A stretch of 64,000 nucleotides of DNA from RPQJ01 sp963696545 (GCA_963696545.1 CAVOKQ010000008.1:186001-250000); one strand, 5' to 3'; positions 50,079 to 59,995 are shown, counted from the first letter of the stretch. Numbers and translations: made by a program. Notes: a model not told the origin generated them from the sequence alone.

Positions 50079-51160
50079 TCGGCCGCCGCCCGCGCGAGCT
50101 GTGCCCCGAGGCCGAGACTGTCGATGATGTGGTCACCGAGCGTCGCGCCGGCCGTGATCGCATTCACCGCGCGCACGCCCATCTGTTCCTCGATGATGTT
50201 CACGCCGACGGCATTGTCGGTGGCGGGACCGGTGACTGCGCAGGGCTCGATCTCGAACCGCTCGCGCAGCAGCTTCACGCCTCCCCACGCGGCGACCGGA
50301 TCGTTCGCCGACAGGATGACGGCCGACAGCGCGCGGCGGATGTCTTCTGCCGCCAGGATCGCCTCCACGCCGTATGCGCCAAGGATGCCGTCGCCGAGCT
50401 CGAACACGACCACGTCCGGCCGTCCCTGCGTCATCTCGCTCAGCATCGTGCGCGTCAGTGCCGGGCCGGAGTGCGCCGTCGTCGTGACGATACCGAGATC
50501 CGTGAAGATCATGCTGCGACGCGCGCCGGAATCCTCCATCGCGAGGATGTCGCGGCGCAGCGATACGCCGGTCGCCTTGAACGCGTGCACGGCGAGCCCG
50601 CGGTGCCTCATGCGGCTCACGATCGCGCAGGCGGCGGCGGTCTTGCCGGCCTCCATGCACGTGCCCGCGAGCGCGACCACCGGGATGCCGTGCGTATCGA
50701 GCGCAGCGGAGTAGTCGAGCCGGCGGTGTCCGACCCTGGCCGGCACGCCGATCCGCTCGCCAAGGAACGGGAACTGCAGCACGCAGCCGAGCACCCGGCA
50801 GTCGAACGGCTTGCCCTTGTCCGGGTTGACCGAGTCGCAGATGCCGAGCACGCCGCCGATATTGAGTACCTGCAGCACGTCGCCGGCGGAAACTTTCTCC
50901 GGGATGTGGCCCGAGTAGCCGAACAGCGCCTGCCGGTGGCCGAGCGCACCGACGATCACGTCGCCGCGCGAGACCTTCGCCATGCGCCCGCTGGTCAGCT
51001 CGAGCGTGTTGTAGGTCGACTTGTTGTTCAGGATCTCGACCACGAGCACGACGCCCTCTTCGCAGGGGATGTCGGTGGTGGCGATCCGGATCTCGTGGCT
51101 CAGGCCGCAGGCCTGCGCGATCGAGGCGATCTTGTCGACGACGACGTTACGCATCTGCAT
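50075..51160 (-). CDS. Unassigned P-loop protein inside the arginine operon (DUF1611-like C-terminal half)
   Basis: The 361-aa product is not an arginine enzyme I recognise. Residues about 1–150 look beta-rich, with LTSGRMAKVSRGDVIVGALG, LFGYSGHIPEKVSAGDVLQV and LGICDSVNPDKGKPFDCRVL. Near 160 a nucleotide-binding half begins: PVVALAGTCMEAGKTAAACA gives Walker A GTCMEAGKT (about 166–174), then AFKATGVSLRRDILAMEDSG, VVVFELGDGILGAYGVEAIL and LSANDPVAAWGGVKLLRERF. This half recalls MobB/DUF1611-type P-loop proteins. The ATG at 51160 is chosen because AGGAG lies 8 bases upstream. It overlaps argC by four bases and follows argG by five, so it is made with the pathway enzymes. Confidence 0.75.
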   Translation of the reverse strand: MQMRNVVVDKIASIAQACGLSHEIRIATTDIPCEEGVVLVVEILNNKSTYNTLELTSGRMAKVSRGDVIVGALGHRQALFGYSGHIPEKVSAGDVLQVLNIGGVLGICDSVNPDKGKPFDCRVLGCVLQFPFLGERIGVPARVGHRRLDYSAALDTHGIPVVALAGTCMEAGKTAAACAIVSRMRHRGLAVHAFKATGVSLRRDILAMEDSGARRSMIFTDLGIVTTTAHSGPALTRTMLSEMTQGRPDVVVFELGDGILGAYGVEAILAAEDIRRALSAVILSANDPVAAWGGVKLLRERFEIEPCAVTGPATDNAVGVNIIEEQMGVRAVNAITAGATLGDHIIDSLGLGAQLARAAAE

Positions 51161-51165
51161 CGAAG

Positions 51166-52398
51166 TCACTCCTGGTCACGTGCCTGGAGGCCGGCCCGCG
51201 TATAGAAGATGCCCGGCAGCGCCAGCATCTTCGAGAAGCCGTGCGCGTCCTCGGCGGTCCACTCGCCGGCGGACTCGCCGTAGGCGCCCTTCGACGCCTT
51301 CATCAGCGAGAACGGCGAGGACACTCCCTCGACGAAAGCCGAGCCGGGCCGGAACAGCACGTGCACCTCTCCCGTGACGCGTTGCTGCGACGAGATCATG
51401 AACGTCTCGATGTCGCGGCAGACCGGGTCGAGGTGCTGGCCCTCGTGGACGAGGTCGCCGTACGGGGCCGCGAGCGTGTCTTTCATACGCGCCTGGCGCG
51501 CGGACAAGACGAGTTTCTCGAGCTCGCGGTGCGCCGTCAGCAGGACTTCCGCGGCCGGCGCCTCGAACGCCACGCGGCCCTTGAAGCCGATGATCGTGTC
51601 GCCGAGGTGCACGCCACGCCCGACGCCGTAGCCCGCACCGATGACTTCCAGCTGCTCGATCAGGCTGACCGGATCGAGCGCCTTGCCGTCGAGCGAGCAG
51701 GGGATGCCGGCCTCGAATCCGATCGTGTGCCGCGCCGGCGCCTTCGGGTGCGTGAACGCGTCCCTGGTCAGCACCCACGCGCTGTCGGGGATGCAGCCGT
51801 CGGAGGTCAGCGTTTCCTTGCCGCCGATCGTCGTGCCCCACAGGCCGCGGTTCACCGAGTACGCGGCACCGAACGGCGGCACGGGCAGCCGGCGCGACTC
51901 GAGGTACTCGAGTTGCTCGGGACGCTTGAACGCGCGGTCGCGCACCGGAGCGAGGATCTCGAGCCCAGGTGCGAGCGTGCGCAGCGCCACCTCGAAGCGC
52001 ACCTGGTCGTTGCCCGCTGCGGTCGATCCGTGCCCGACCACGTCGGTGCCAAGCCTGCGAGCCCACTGCGCGACCGTCTGCGCCTGCAGCACGCGCTCGG
52101 CGCCGACGCACAGCGGATACAGCCCGCCGCGACGCACGTTGCCCATGATCAGGAAACGGATCACCTGGTCGAAGTAGGCACGCCGCGCGTCGACGAGGTG
52201 GTGAGCCACGGCACCAAGCGCGCGCGAGCGCTGCTCGAGCACGCGAGCCGCCGCGGCGTCGATGCCGCCGGTGTCGACGGTCAGTGTCACCACCGGCCGG
52301 CCGTAGGTTTCCGCGAGCCAGGGCACGCAGAACGAGGTGTCGAGGCCACCGGAGAAAGCGAGCAGGATGGGCTGGGCGCCCGCGGGTGTCTGGGTCAT
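51166..52398 (-). CDS. argG: Argininosuccinate synthase
   Basis: The 410-aa enzyme joins citrulline and aspartate with ATP. The PP-loop motif is LLAFSGGLDTSFCVPWLAET; then VTLTVDTGGIDAAAARVLEQ, VVGHGSTAAGNDQVRFEVAL and WGTTIGGKETLTSDGCIPDS. FKGRVAFEAPAAEVLLTAHR and FMISSQQRVTGEVHVLFRPG lie in the C-terminal part. HGSTAAGNDQVRFE departs from E. coli ArgG's HGCTGKGNDQVRFE but keeps the core. The ATG at 52398 lies 7 bases after argR, and its stop overlaps the region of the P-loop gene's ribosome site. Confidence 0.95.
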   Translation of the reverse strand: MTQTPAGAQPILLAFSGGLDTSFCVPWLAETYGRPVVTLTVDTGGIDAAAARVLEQRSRALGAVAHHLVDARRAYFDQVIRFLIMGNVRRGGLYPLCVGAERVLQAQTVAQWARRLGTDVVGHGSTAAGNDQVRFEVALRTLAPGLEILAPVRDRAFKRPEQLEYLESRRLPVPPFGAAYSVNRGLWGTTIGGKETLTSDGCIPDSAWVLTRDAFTHPKAPARHTIGFEAGIPCSLDGKALDPVSLIEQLEVIGAGYGVGRGVHLGDTIIGFKGRVAFEAPAAEVLLTAHRELEKLVLSARQARMKDTLAAPYGDLVHEGQHLDPVCRDIETFMISSQQRVTGEVHVLFRPGSAFVEGVSSPFSLMKASKGAYGESAGEWTAEDAHGFSKMLALPGIFYTRAGLQARDQE

Positions 52399-52405
52399 GG
52401 GAGTC

Positions 52406-52861
52406 TCAGCGTCCGAAAGTGGAACGGAGGTGATCGTGCAGCCGCTGCTGGGCGCGGGCACTCTCCGTCGCGATGAAGATGGTGTCGTCACCGGCGATGG
52501 TGCCGACGATCTCGGGCCAGTGCGCCTTGTCGATCGCGAGCGCAACGCTCTGTGCGGCCCCGGCGGTGGTGCGAAGCACCGTGAGCGTGGCGCCGGCGCC
52601 CCGATAGCCCTTCACGAAGGCGCGCACGTCCTCGAAATGGCTCGGCGTGAGCGCGTCCTCGGACGCGGGCACCAGGTAGCGGTCGGCGCCCTTGACGACG
52701 CCGAGCTCGCGCAGGTCGCGGCTCACGCTCGACTGCGTCGCGTCGAATCCCGCGCGATGCAGCAGGTCCACGAGTTCCGCCTGCCGGCCGACCGCAGTCT
52801 GCCGCAGGATGCGCACGATCGCGTCCCGTCGCAGTATCTGGGCATTGAGGTCGGTGGCCAA
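52406..52861 (-). CDS. argR: Arginine repressor
   Basis: The 151-aa product is ArgR: an N-terminal winged helix (ILRRDAIVRILRQTAVGRQA; GFDATQSSVSRDLRELGVVK) and a C-terminal hexamerisation and arginine-binding domain (LRTTAGAAQSVALAIDKAHW; EIVGTIAGDDTIFIATESAR). It represses arg genes when arginine is plentiful. The frame begins with ATG 52906, but that codon lies inside the palindromic ARG-box-like site. A TTG at 52861 gives the normal ArgR length and start (ATDLNAQIL), so it is preferred. It is the first gene of the operon and so controls its own synthesis. Confidence 0.9.
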   Translation of the reverse strand: MATDLNAQILRRDAIVRILRQTAVGRQAELVDLLHRAGFDATQSSVSRDLRELGVVKGADRYLVPASEDALTPSHFEDVRAFVKGYRGAGATLTVLRTTAGAAQSVALAIDKAHWPEIVGTIAGDDTIFIATESARAQQRLHDHLRSTFGR

Positions 52862-52897
52862 GGCGTGCGGCTCGCAGAGGTGAATAAAAACCGTCCT

Positions 52898-52926
52898 AAT
52901 GTGCATAATTATGCAAGCGGAGTCAA
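52898..52926 (-). promoter_or_regulatory. ARG-box-like operator and putative arg operon promoter
   Basis: TGCATAATTATGCA (52902–52915) is a perfect 14-base palindrome of the ARG-box shape (consensus core TGAAT-WWWW-ATTCA in E. coli; here TGCAT–AATT–ATGCA overlapping). On the minus strand TTGACT (52926–52921) is 17 bases from CACATT (52903–52898), a weak -10; the palindrome fills the spacer. A bound ArgR would block RNA polymerase. It lies between argR and the divergent NUDIX gene and may control both. Confidence 0.65.
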
Positions 52927-52982
52927 GCGCGGCCGCGGCCGAAGCGCGAGAATCGAGCGGGACAAGACCCAGGGACCCTGAC

Positions 52983-53600
52983 ATGACCGACCGCCGCCTC
53001 GAACTCGCCCGCCGCCTGCACGCCGTCGCGCGCACCGGCCTGCATTTCTGCCGCGATGAGTACGACCGGGAGCGCTACGAGGAAGTCGAGCGCATCGCGG
53101 CCGAGCTGCTCGCCGGTGATTGCCTGTCGCTGCGCGAGGGATTGCTTGCGCACTGGTCGGCGGAGCGCGGCTATGTCACGCCGAAGGTAGAGGTGCGCGG
53201 AGCGGTATTCCGCGATGGCAAGGTGCTGCTGGTGCGCGAGTCGGCGGATGGTCTCTGGACGCTCCCGGGCGGCTGGGCCGACGTGAACGAGAGCCCGTCG
53301 CAAGCCGTCGAGAAAGAGGTGCTGCAGGAATCGGGGCTGCGCGTCAGGGCGGCGAAGCTCGCCGCGCTGTACGACCGCAACCTGCATGGCCACGGCGACT
53401 CCCTGTTCCACAGCTGGAAGGCGTTCTTCCTGTGCGACGTCCAGGGCGGCGAGCTGCGCGGCAGCTACGAGACGGACGCGGTCGAATTCTTCCCGACCGA
53501 CGCGCTGCCGCCGATGTCGACCGGCCGCTGCACGCCCCGCCAGGTGCTGCGCATGGAGGAGCACTTTCGCGAACGGTCCATGCCGGCCGACTTCGACTAG
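52983..53600 (+). CDS. NUDIX hydrolase with N-terminal NUDIX_N_2-type domain
   Basis: The 205-aa product has a helical N-terminal region (ELARRLHAVARTGLHFCRDE; YDRERYEEVERIAAELL) like the NUDIX_N_2 domain of adenosine-diphosphate-sugar or nucleotide hydrolases, then the NUDIX fold at about 68–195. The box is GGWADVNESPSQAVEKEVLQ-ESG, with K in place of the usual R before E; the catalytic glutamates are kept. Substrate unknown. The ATG at 52983 has an AGGGA ribosome site. It is divergent from argR and overlaps tamB tail to tail by four bases. Confidence 0.88.
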   Translation: MTDRRLELARRLHAVARTGLHFCRDEYDRERYEEVERIAAELLAGDCLSLREGLLAHWSAERGYVTPKVEVRGAVFRDGKVLLVRESADGLWTLPGGWADVNESPSQAVEKEVLQESGLRVRAAKLAALYDRNLHGHGDSLFHSWKAFFLCDVQGGELRGSYETDAVEFFPTDALPPMSTGRCTPRQVLRMEEHFRERSMPADFD

Positions 53601-56600
53601 CGCTCGATGCGGAACTCGACGTCGGCGCTCTGCTCGAGCCCGGCCTCGGCCTTCAGCGACCAGCGCGGGTTCAGCGTGTAGCGGAGCTTGACCGTGTTGA
53701 TCGCCTCCGCGATCGAGATGCCATAGCTTACGAAGAGCTTCGGCGACAGGAACTTGCCGAGCACCACCTGCGTGTCGTCCTGGCCGGCGCTCTCGACCGA
53801 CACCTCGTCGAGGCCGAGGCGCGTGCCCAGTCCCCCGAGCAGCAATCCCCCGCCGCTGATCGCCAGGCTCTCGGCCGCCCGGTTCACGGAGGCGACCTCG
53901 CTCGACTGCAGCGTGTTGATCGAGCGGCCGGTCAGCAGGTAAGACAGCGCCTCGTTGTTCGGCATCGCCGGCTCGGACGTGAGCGTGATGAACGGGTTGT
54001 CGAGCTGGCCGCGCACGTTGACCGCGACCTTGATGTCGGAATCCTTGATCTCGCGCTCGGCGATAAGGTCGAGCGTCGGCTCGGCGAGCGGCGCGTCCCG
54101 GTAGCTCAGCACGCCCTTGGTGATCTTCACGTACACGCCGTAAGCCTTGTACTCGCCCTCGATTACGTTGATCGCACCGTCGCCGCGCGCGCGGTCGCCG
54201 GGCTCGGTCTTCACGACGACTTCGCCGCCGAGCCGCGCCTTGAGCCCGTACGTATCCACGCGCACGTCGTCGCCAAGCCGCACGCGGATGTTGCTGCGCA
54301 CCCGCTGCAGCGTGGACGGTCCGGTCTCCTCGACTTCGCCGCCGACGATGCGCTCGTCGTCAGACGTGCTCACCGAGGTGCTCAGGTCCTTCGTCGCGAT
54401 CTTCGCCGTGGGGATCAGCACCTCGCCCGTGACCGTGTACATGCCGCCATCGGCCATGATCGTGAGGTCCGGCGACGCCTGGATGCGGTACTCGGGCGTG
54501 TCCGCGACCAGCAGGTTGTCCCCGGTGAGCCGCATGCTTCCGGTCATGACCCCTTCGGGCCAGCTGAAGCGGCCGTTCAGGTTGAGCGGTCCCTTGCGCG
54601 ACGTGGCGTGGCCGGAGAACTCGAGCGTGTCGCCGAAGAACCGCCCGTCGAGCGTCGCCGCGGTCAGCGACAGGTTGGTCCGGTACAGGTCGAACCGGCC
54701 ATCGCGCACGTGGAATTCTCCGTCCATCTGCGGATCGCCGAGCGTGCCATGCACGCGCACCGACCCGTCCAGCCGTCCCTCCGAGCGATCGATCTCCGGT
54801 ACGAACAGGGGCAGTGCGGTGAGCACTGACGACTGTGCGTGGACTTCGCCGCTCAACGGGCTGTCGCCGAGTGGCCGTCCGCGCGCGCGGTCGGCCCGGA
54901 GCTGGCCGCGTAACTCCGTGCTGGCGGCCATATCCATGTCCGCCGTGGCGCGAATCTCGTCCTCGTCAGCGAACAGGTCCACGCGTCCGCCACCGATCTT
55001 GACGACATCCTTGCGCGACTTGTTGCGGCGGACTTCGAATGTCGGGTCGTCGATCAGCAACGCCGCGCCGCCGATCCAGTCGTGGCCCGGCTGCTGCTCG
55101 GCCCAGCCGCTCAGCTGCAGCTTGCCGTCGAAATCGCGGCGGCCGAGCAGCGTCGTCAGCAGCCGGCGCAGCGGCCAGTCCTGCGCGCTGTAGAGCACGC
55201 GCCACGACTCGGGCGAGCTGTGCCATTCGGCCTCGGCGCAAAGCCGGGCGTCGCCGGTGGCGAGGCACAGCGGCGCGGTCTTGATCAGCGCCGGCCCGAG
55301 TTCCAGTGCGCCGGGCTGCACGAGCCGCGCGCCGCCGTCCGGGAAATCGAACGCGGCCTCGAGCAGCTGGCCCGTCCAGGTGCGCCTGGCCACGTCGGCG
55401 GCGCCCGACGCTTCGATCGTCGCCTTGAATCCGGCGAGCCTATGCTCAGGATTGCCGCGCGACGTCGCGGTGATCCTGATGTCGTGATCGGAAGTCCTGC
55501 CGTCCGCCTGCAGCCGCACGTTCTCGTACTGCTGTGCCATCGCCTCCACTGCGGTGGCCCGCAAGTCGATGCGTGACTCGCGCTGGTCCGCGAGATCCAC
55601 GTCCAGGTCGGCCTCCATCGCGTCGGCTGCAATCCCCTTGTAAAGGAAGTTGCGCACGCGAGCCTCGGCCTGGATCTGCGGTCGTGCTGCGGTACCGCGC
55701 GCGATGCCCGACGACAGCAGCTCGCCGCGCAGCGACGGGTCGATCAGGCTCAGTGACTTGAGGTCCGCACTCCACTTCAGGTCGACGTTCGGGCCCCACT
55801 GCCCGTCGATGTCCACGTGCGAACCTGCGTTTGCCAGCCGAATCCGCTTCAGGTCGTAGGTACCGGCCTTGTGCGTGATCTCGCCACTGCCGGTGAGTGG
55901 CCTGCCGAACATCGTGCCGGACAGCTTCGTGAGCCGGGCGGTCCACGGCGCGTCGGCCCTGAAGCCGCGTCCATCGATGTCGCCCACTACGTCGACTCGT
56001 CCGCTCAGGTCCGGTCGCAACGCCGACAGGTCGAGCGAACGGCCGCTCAACTGAGCGCGCCACGGCTCGTCGCCGACCCACGACACGCGGCCAGACCCGC
56101 TCAGCTGGCCGCGCAGGGTCGTGCCGTCGAACCGCCCGAGCAGCAGCTGCTCGCGGTTGATCGAGCCGGCCGCCGTGAAGTCTGCCGCGGGAATCTGCGG
56201 GCCCTGTGCCTGTGCCTTCACCTCGAACGCGTAAGGCATGCCGCCCGCTAGCGTGTAGCGACCGACTGCGCTCTGCACGAAGGCTTCGCCTGACAGCGGC
56301 CAGCGGAACTTCGACCATTCGCCCTTGAGATCGAGCTGCGGTGCCTCACCGCCGATCCGGATGGTGCCGGCCGTCGTGAGCACGAGCTCCGAGCGCGGCA
56401 TCCACGCACGGAGCGACGCGATGTCGATCACGGAATCGGAATAGCGACCCGAGCCGCGGACTCGCAGCTGCTCGGCGCCGATCTGGGGCGAGGTCAACGT
56501 GCCGCTCACGCCGATGCCGTCGTGCCGGGCGTCGACCGAGAGCGAACCGCTCAGGCTCGGCAGCCTGTGCGGCGGTACCCACGGCGAGCCGTCGAATTCG

Positions 56601-57365
56601 ATTGCGCGCAGCGTGCCGACCGCGCGTGCCTCGTGGTTCAGGTCGAGGCCCGTGCCGGAAAACGCGAGTCGCGCCGGCTTCGTGATCGATGCGTCGATGC
56701 CGAGACGATCGAGCTTGCCGTTCACCCTGGCCGCGAAGCGGTAGTCGCGCTGGTCGGGCAGGCGCCACTCGCCCGATGCTTCGCCTCGCAGCCCGAGCGG
56801 CAATGTCGCGCGGAGAAATACCTTGCCGTCGATGCGGCCAGCTGGATCCTCCATCACGAACGGGTCCACGTCGATGCGCCAGCGCGTCATGCGCAGGTCG
56901 CCCTGCACACGCTCGGCGTGCATTCGGTAGCCGTTCAGCAGCGTGACGCCGACCTTCTGCACGACGACGCCGGGCGCGGACAGGCTCAGCCCCGCCGGCA
57001 GGAAGTGGGTCAACGAGTCCGGTTGCGGCGGGCGATTTTTCAGCGTGACCTCGGCGCGACCGATACTGGCGCCCTCGACGGTGATGCGTCCGCCGAGCAG
57101 GCCCCCGATCGTGAGCTTCCCCTGCACCTCGTCCGCGACCACGCGTACCGCGGCGTGGTCCACGACGACGCGACCTGAAGTACAGGTCGCCCGCGATCGT
57201 GCCGCGCGCGCCGATGACCTCGATCTGCGCCGACTTCACGTACTTCAGCAGCGACAACGCGAAATCCAGACCCTGCGGCGTATAGAGCAGCCGATGCGCA
57301 ATGAGCGCGGAGCCCGCCACGATCGCCACAAGCAGCAACAGCAGACCGCGCCACATCCACTTCAT
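53597..57365 (-). CDS. tamB: TamB, inner-membrane AsmA-like bridge protein (frameshifted near its start)
   Basis: This long protein (about 1,255 aa) spans the periplasm and works with TamA in envelope assembly and lipid transport. The N-terminal anchor starts MKWMWRGLLLLLVAIVAGSA, followed by YTPQGLDFALSLLKYVKSAQ and GTIAGDLYF. One extra base near 57172–57180 then shifts the frame into the remaining 1,188 codons, which begin RVVVDHAAVRVVADEVQGKL and consist of repeated beta-strand units of the AsmA/TamB type. The conserved DUF490 C-terminal end is intact (NNEALSYLLTGRSINTLQSS; GLGTRLGLDEVSVESAGQDD; YTLNPRWSLKAEAGLEQSAD). It overlaps the tamA stop by one base. Confidence 0.93.
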
Positions 57366-59164
57366 CACAGCACCTGCGTGATGCTGAGGTGCAGCCGCGG
57401 GCTCTTGCCCGGCTCGGACAGCGCCTGGGCCACGTCGAACCCGAGCATCAGCATCGGCAGACGGTAGCGTATGCCGACGCCGACCGAGTACTCGAGCGGC
57501 GTGTTCCAGTCGTCGAACGCATTGCCGGTGTCGAAGAACACCGCGCCGCGCAGGTCCTTCGGCAGGTCACGCTCGAACTGGATGCTGCCCACCAGCATGT
57601 GCTCGCCGCCGACGCCCTTGTTGCCGCTGCCGGCGGGAGCGTTCGGGTCCTTCGGGCTCAGCGAATCGAGCGCGAAGCCGCGCACGCTGTTGTCGCCGCC
57701 AGTGAAGAAGCGCTGCGACCCGGGCAGCTGTGAGAAGTCGTCGATCCAGCTGGTGCCGATCTCGCCGCGCAGTCGCACGTACCAGGGGCCGTCGCGGATA
57801 GTCCAGATCTTTTCGCCGCGTGCGTAGAAGCGCAGGTACGAGGCGTCCGAGCCGAGCGAGGCCGGGCTGCCGGTCATCTCAAAATAGTAGGCCGCGTCGC
57901 GCACCCAGCCAGTCAGGAAGTTGGGCGGCAGGCTCGCGATGCTGATGCCCGGGATCAGCAGCAGCGACCGCTCGTCGTCGGGCCCGGGGAACCGCGTGAT
58001 TTCCTGGTTGAGCTTGAGGAACAGCACGCGCTGCCAGCGGCCGAACGCCTGCGTCAGGCCGCCGACGAGCTCCCAGCGCTCGCTGGTGAGTCCGCCCAGC
58101 TGCTCGTTGATGTAACCGGCGGAGAACTCGAGTTTCTCGAGCGTCGGGTCGCCGACCGGGATGATGTAGCGCGCCACGCCTTCCTGCAGCACGCTCGACA
58201 CCGTCGACTCGAGCCGAAAGCGATGGCCGGAGTCGTTCACCAGGCGCCGGTCCCAGCTGAACTGGCCGCGCGGCCCGGTGTCGGTGCCGAAGCCCACGCT
58301 CGCGCTGTAGCGGTCGCGCTTGATGCGATCGGCGTGGATCGTGATCGGCACCGTGAGCGTCGCCGGGTCGCGCTCGCCGGGCGTCACCGTGACGTTCGAG
58401 AAGTAGTAGCTGTCCTCGAGCGCGAACTGCGTGCCGCGGATGCGCTCGCCGGAGAACGGCTGGCCCTCGGTGAACCTGATGAAGCCCTGCAGCAGCCGCG
58501 GATCGATCGCGTCCTGCTCGATCGTCACCTTGCCGAACTCGTAGCGGCCGCCGGTGTCGAGCGTCAGGAACGCGTCGGCGACGAGCTTCGGCGGGTCCAC
58601 CTGCAGTTCGTGGCGCGTCAGCTTCGCGTCGAGGAAGCCGCGAGCGAGTGCGGTGCGCACGAGGTCGGTCTTGAGCTTCTCGTACGTGGGATGGTCGAGC
58701 CGCGAGCCCGGCCGCAGCTGCGTGCCGGACAGCACGCCCTCGATGTCCGGATCAGTCTGGCCCTGGCCGACAACCTCGATTTGCACTTCGCGCATCAGCA
58801 CGGGCTCGCCGGCCTTGATCTTCAGGCGCACGATCCAGTTGCCGTCGTCGCGGGTCGTGCGGCTGCGGACCTGCGGATCGTAGTAGCCGTAAGGACGCAG
58901 CGCGTCCGCCGCTTCGTCGACGGCCCGGTCGGCGAGGCGGCGCACCTGTCCGTCCGTGAGGTCCGTACGTTGCGTGTACCGGGACAGCGAAAGGTACGAG
59001 CGGACGTTGTCCGCCATCGCACGATCGACGCCGTCCACCTCGATGCGGACCTTGTCCGGCGGGCCGAGCACTGCGGCCGACGCGCTCGACAAGGCAAGCA
59101 GCGCGATCCACGCCAGCAATCGCGCGCCGCGCCTGCCCACCAGCGTTGCATGCAACCGGCTCAT
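57365..59164 (-). CDS. tamA: TamA, outer-membrane Omp85-type assembly factor
   Basis: The 599-aa product has a signal segment (LLAWIALLALSSASAAVLG), POTRA domains (about residues 30–265: VRIEVDGVDRAMADNVRSYL, KAGEPVLMREVQIEVVGQGQ, YEFGKVTIEQDAIDPRLLQG) and a 16-stranded Omp85 barrel (SVGFGTDTGPRGQFSWDRRL; QRFFTGGDNSVRGFALDSLS, the RGF motif). It ends with PRLHLSITQVL. Together with TamB it forms the TAM complex. Start ATG 59164 overlaps the stop of the NRDE gene (ATGA). Genes on both sides are coupled. Confidence 0.95.
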   Translation of the reverse strand: MSRLHATLVGRRGARLLAWIALLALSSASAAVLGPPDKVRIEVDGVDRAMADNVRSYLSLSRYTQRTDLTDGQVRRLADRAVDEAADALRPYGYYDPQVRSRTTRDDGNWIVRLKIKAGEPVLMREVQIEVVGQGQTDPDIEGVLSGTQLRPGSRLDHPTYEKLKTDLVRTALARGFLDAKLTRHELQVDPPKLVADAFLTLDTGGRYEFGKVTIEQDAIDPRLLQGFIRFTEGQPFSGERIRGTQFALEDSYYFSNVTVTPGERDPATLTVPITIHADRIKRDRYSASVGFGTDTGPRGQFSWDRRLVNDSGHRFRLESTVSSVLQEGVARYIIPVGDPTLEKLEFSAGYINEQLGGLTSERWELVGGLTQAFGRWQRVLFLKLNQEITRFPGPDDERSLLLIPGISIASLPPNFLTGWVRDAAYYFEMTGSPASLGSDASYLRFYARGEKIWTIRDGPWYVRLRGEIGTSWIDDFSQLPGSQRFFTGGDNSVRGFALDSLSPKDPNAPAGSGNKGVGGEHMLVGSIQFERDLPKDLRGAVFFDTGNAFDDWNTPLEYSVGVGIRYRLPMLMLGFDVAQALSEPGKSPRLHLSITQVL

Positions 59165-59943
59165 GCGGGCGTCGGGTCGCCGGCGAACTCGAGCCGCGTC
59201 GCGCCGGTCTGGCGGCCGGCGGAATCGAAGCGCCTCTCTGCAGTGACCGTGCGGCCATCGTGTCCGGCGAGCACGACCGTCGAGCAGCGCGTGCCGTAGC
59301 GCTCGTTCAGCACGAACGGCGCTGACAGCGCGCGTTCCCACTCGGGCGGCAGGCCGCTGTCGGGAACGGGGTCGCCTGCAGCGGGCTCGCGGTCGTCAAG
59401 CAATTCGAACAACGCCCCGGTCCCGAGGTCGCGCTGGTCCAGCGCGGCCGCGAATCGTTCGCGAGTCTTCACGAGCTTGGGCCAGGGCGTATCGAGCCGG
59501 TCATTGCTGAGTCCGTAAACGCCCGGCTCGAGAGCACGCTCGCCACCGCTGCCGCGGTTCGAAAAATAGTGCAGTTCCCGTGCGTCGCCCACGAGCAGGT
59601 TGAATCCTGCGAAGCGAGCCGCAGCTCCGTCCAGGCGATCGACGAAGGCGGCCGGCCGATCGGCGCCTGCAAGGAAGTCCGGCACGAGGCGGCCGCGTGA
59701 TGGCGCATCGGCGACCGTGGGTGCCTCGAGTTCCCGGAAGTTCGTCACGACGCCGAAGCGGCCGGAGCGCGTCACGCCCATCCACGTGCCCCCGGCACGG
59801 AGGTCACGGCCTGCGAGCACGCGACCGTCCTCGCTCCACCAGGCGAGCGGGGCGGCCGGCCGGTCGTGGAACTCGTCGCGGTTCGCCGCAACCACCAGGC
59901 GGTAGCGCGGATGCGTCATCCAGGCGAGCACGAGCAGGCACAT
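59161..59943 (-). CDS. NRDE (Ser/Thr-rich T10) family protein
   Basis: The 260-aa product begins MCLLVLAWMTHPRYRLVVAA then NRDEFHDRPAAPLAWW, the Asn-Arg-Asp-Glu signature that names the family. Cys2 is in the position of an Ntn-hydrolase nucleophile. GGTWMGVTRSGRFGVVTNFR and GFNLLVGDARELHYFSNRGS are further conserved blocks. The eukaryotic relative is TANGO2; a role in heme or lipid handling has been suggested for it. The start at MCLL (59943) is fixed by the Cys2 argument. It is coupled to tamA. Confidence 0.9.
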   Translation of the reverse strand: MCLLVLAWMTHPRYRLVVAANRDEFHDRPAAPLAWWSEDGRVLAGRDLRAGGTWMGVTRSGRFGVVTNFRELEAPTVADAPSRGRLVPDFLAGADRPAAFVDRLDGAAARFAGFNLLVGDARELHYFSNRGSGGERALEPGVYGLSNDRLDTPWPKLVKTRERFAAALDQRDLGTGALFELLDDREPAAGDPVPDSGLPPEWERALSAPFVLNERYGTRCSTVVLAGHDGRTVTAERRFDSAGRQTGATRLEFAGDPTPA

Positions 59944-59995
59944 GGCGGCTATTGTAAGCGGCGCACCCGTGTCGGCAGGCCGCGGAACCGCGGCG

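Noticed and set aside
52862..52906. argR start at ATG 52906
   Set aside because: The codon falls inside the ARG-box-like palindrome and gives an unusual N-terminus; the TTG at 52861 gives standard ArgR length. It remains possible.
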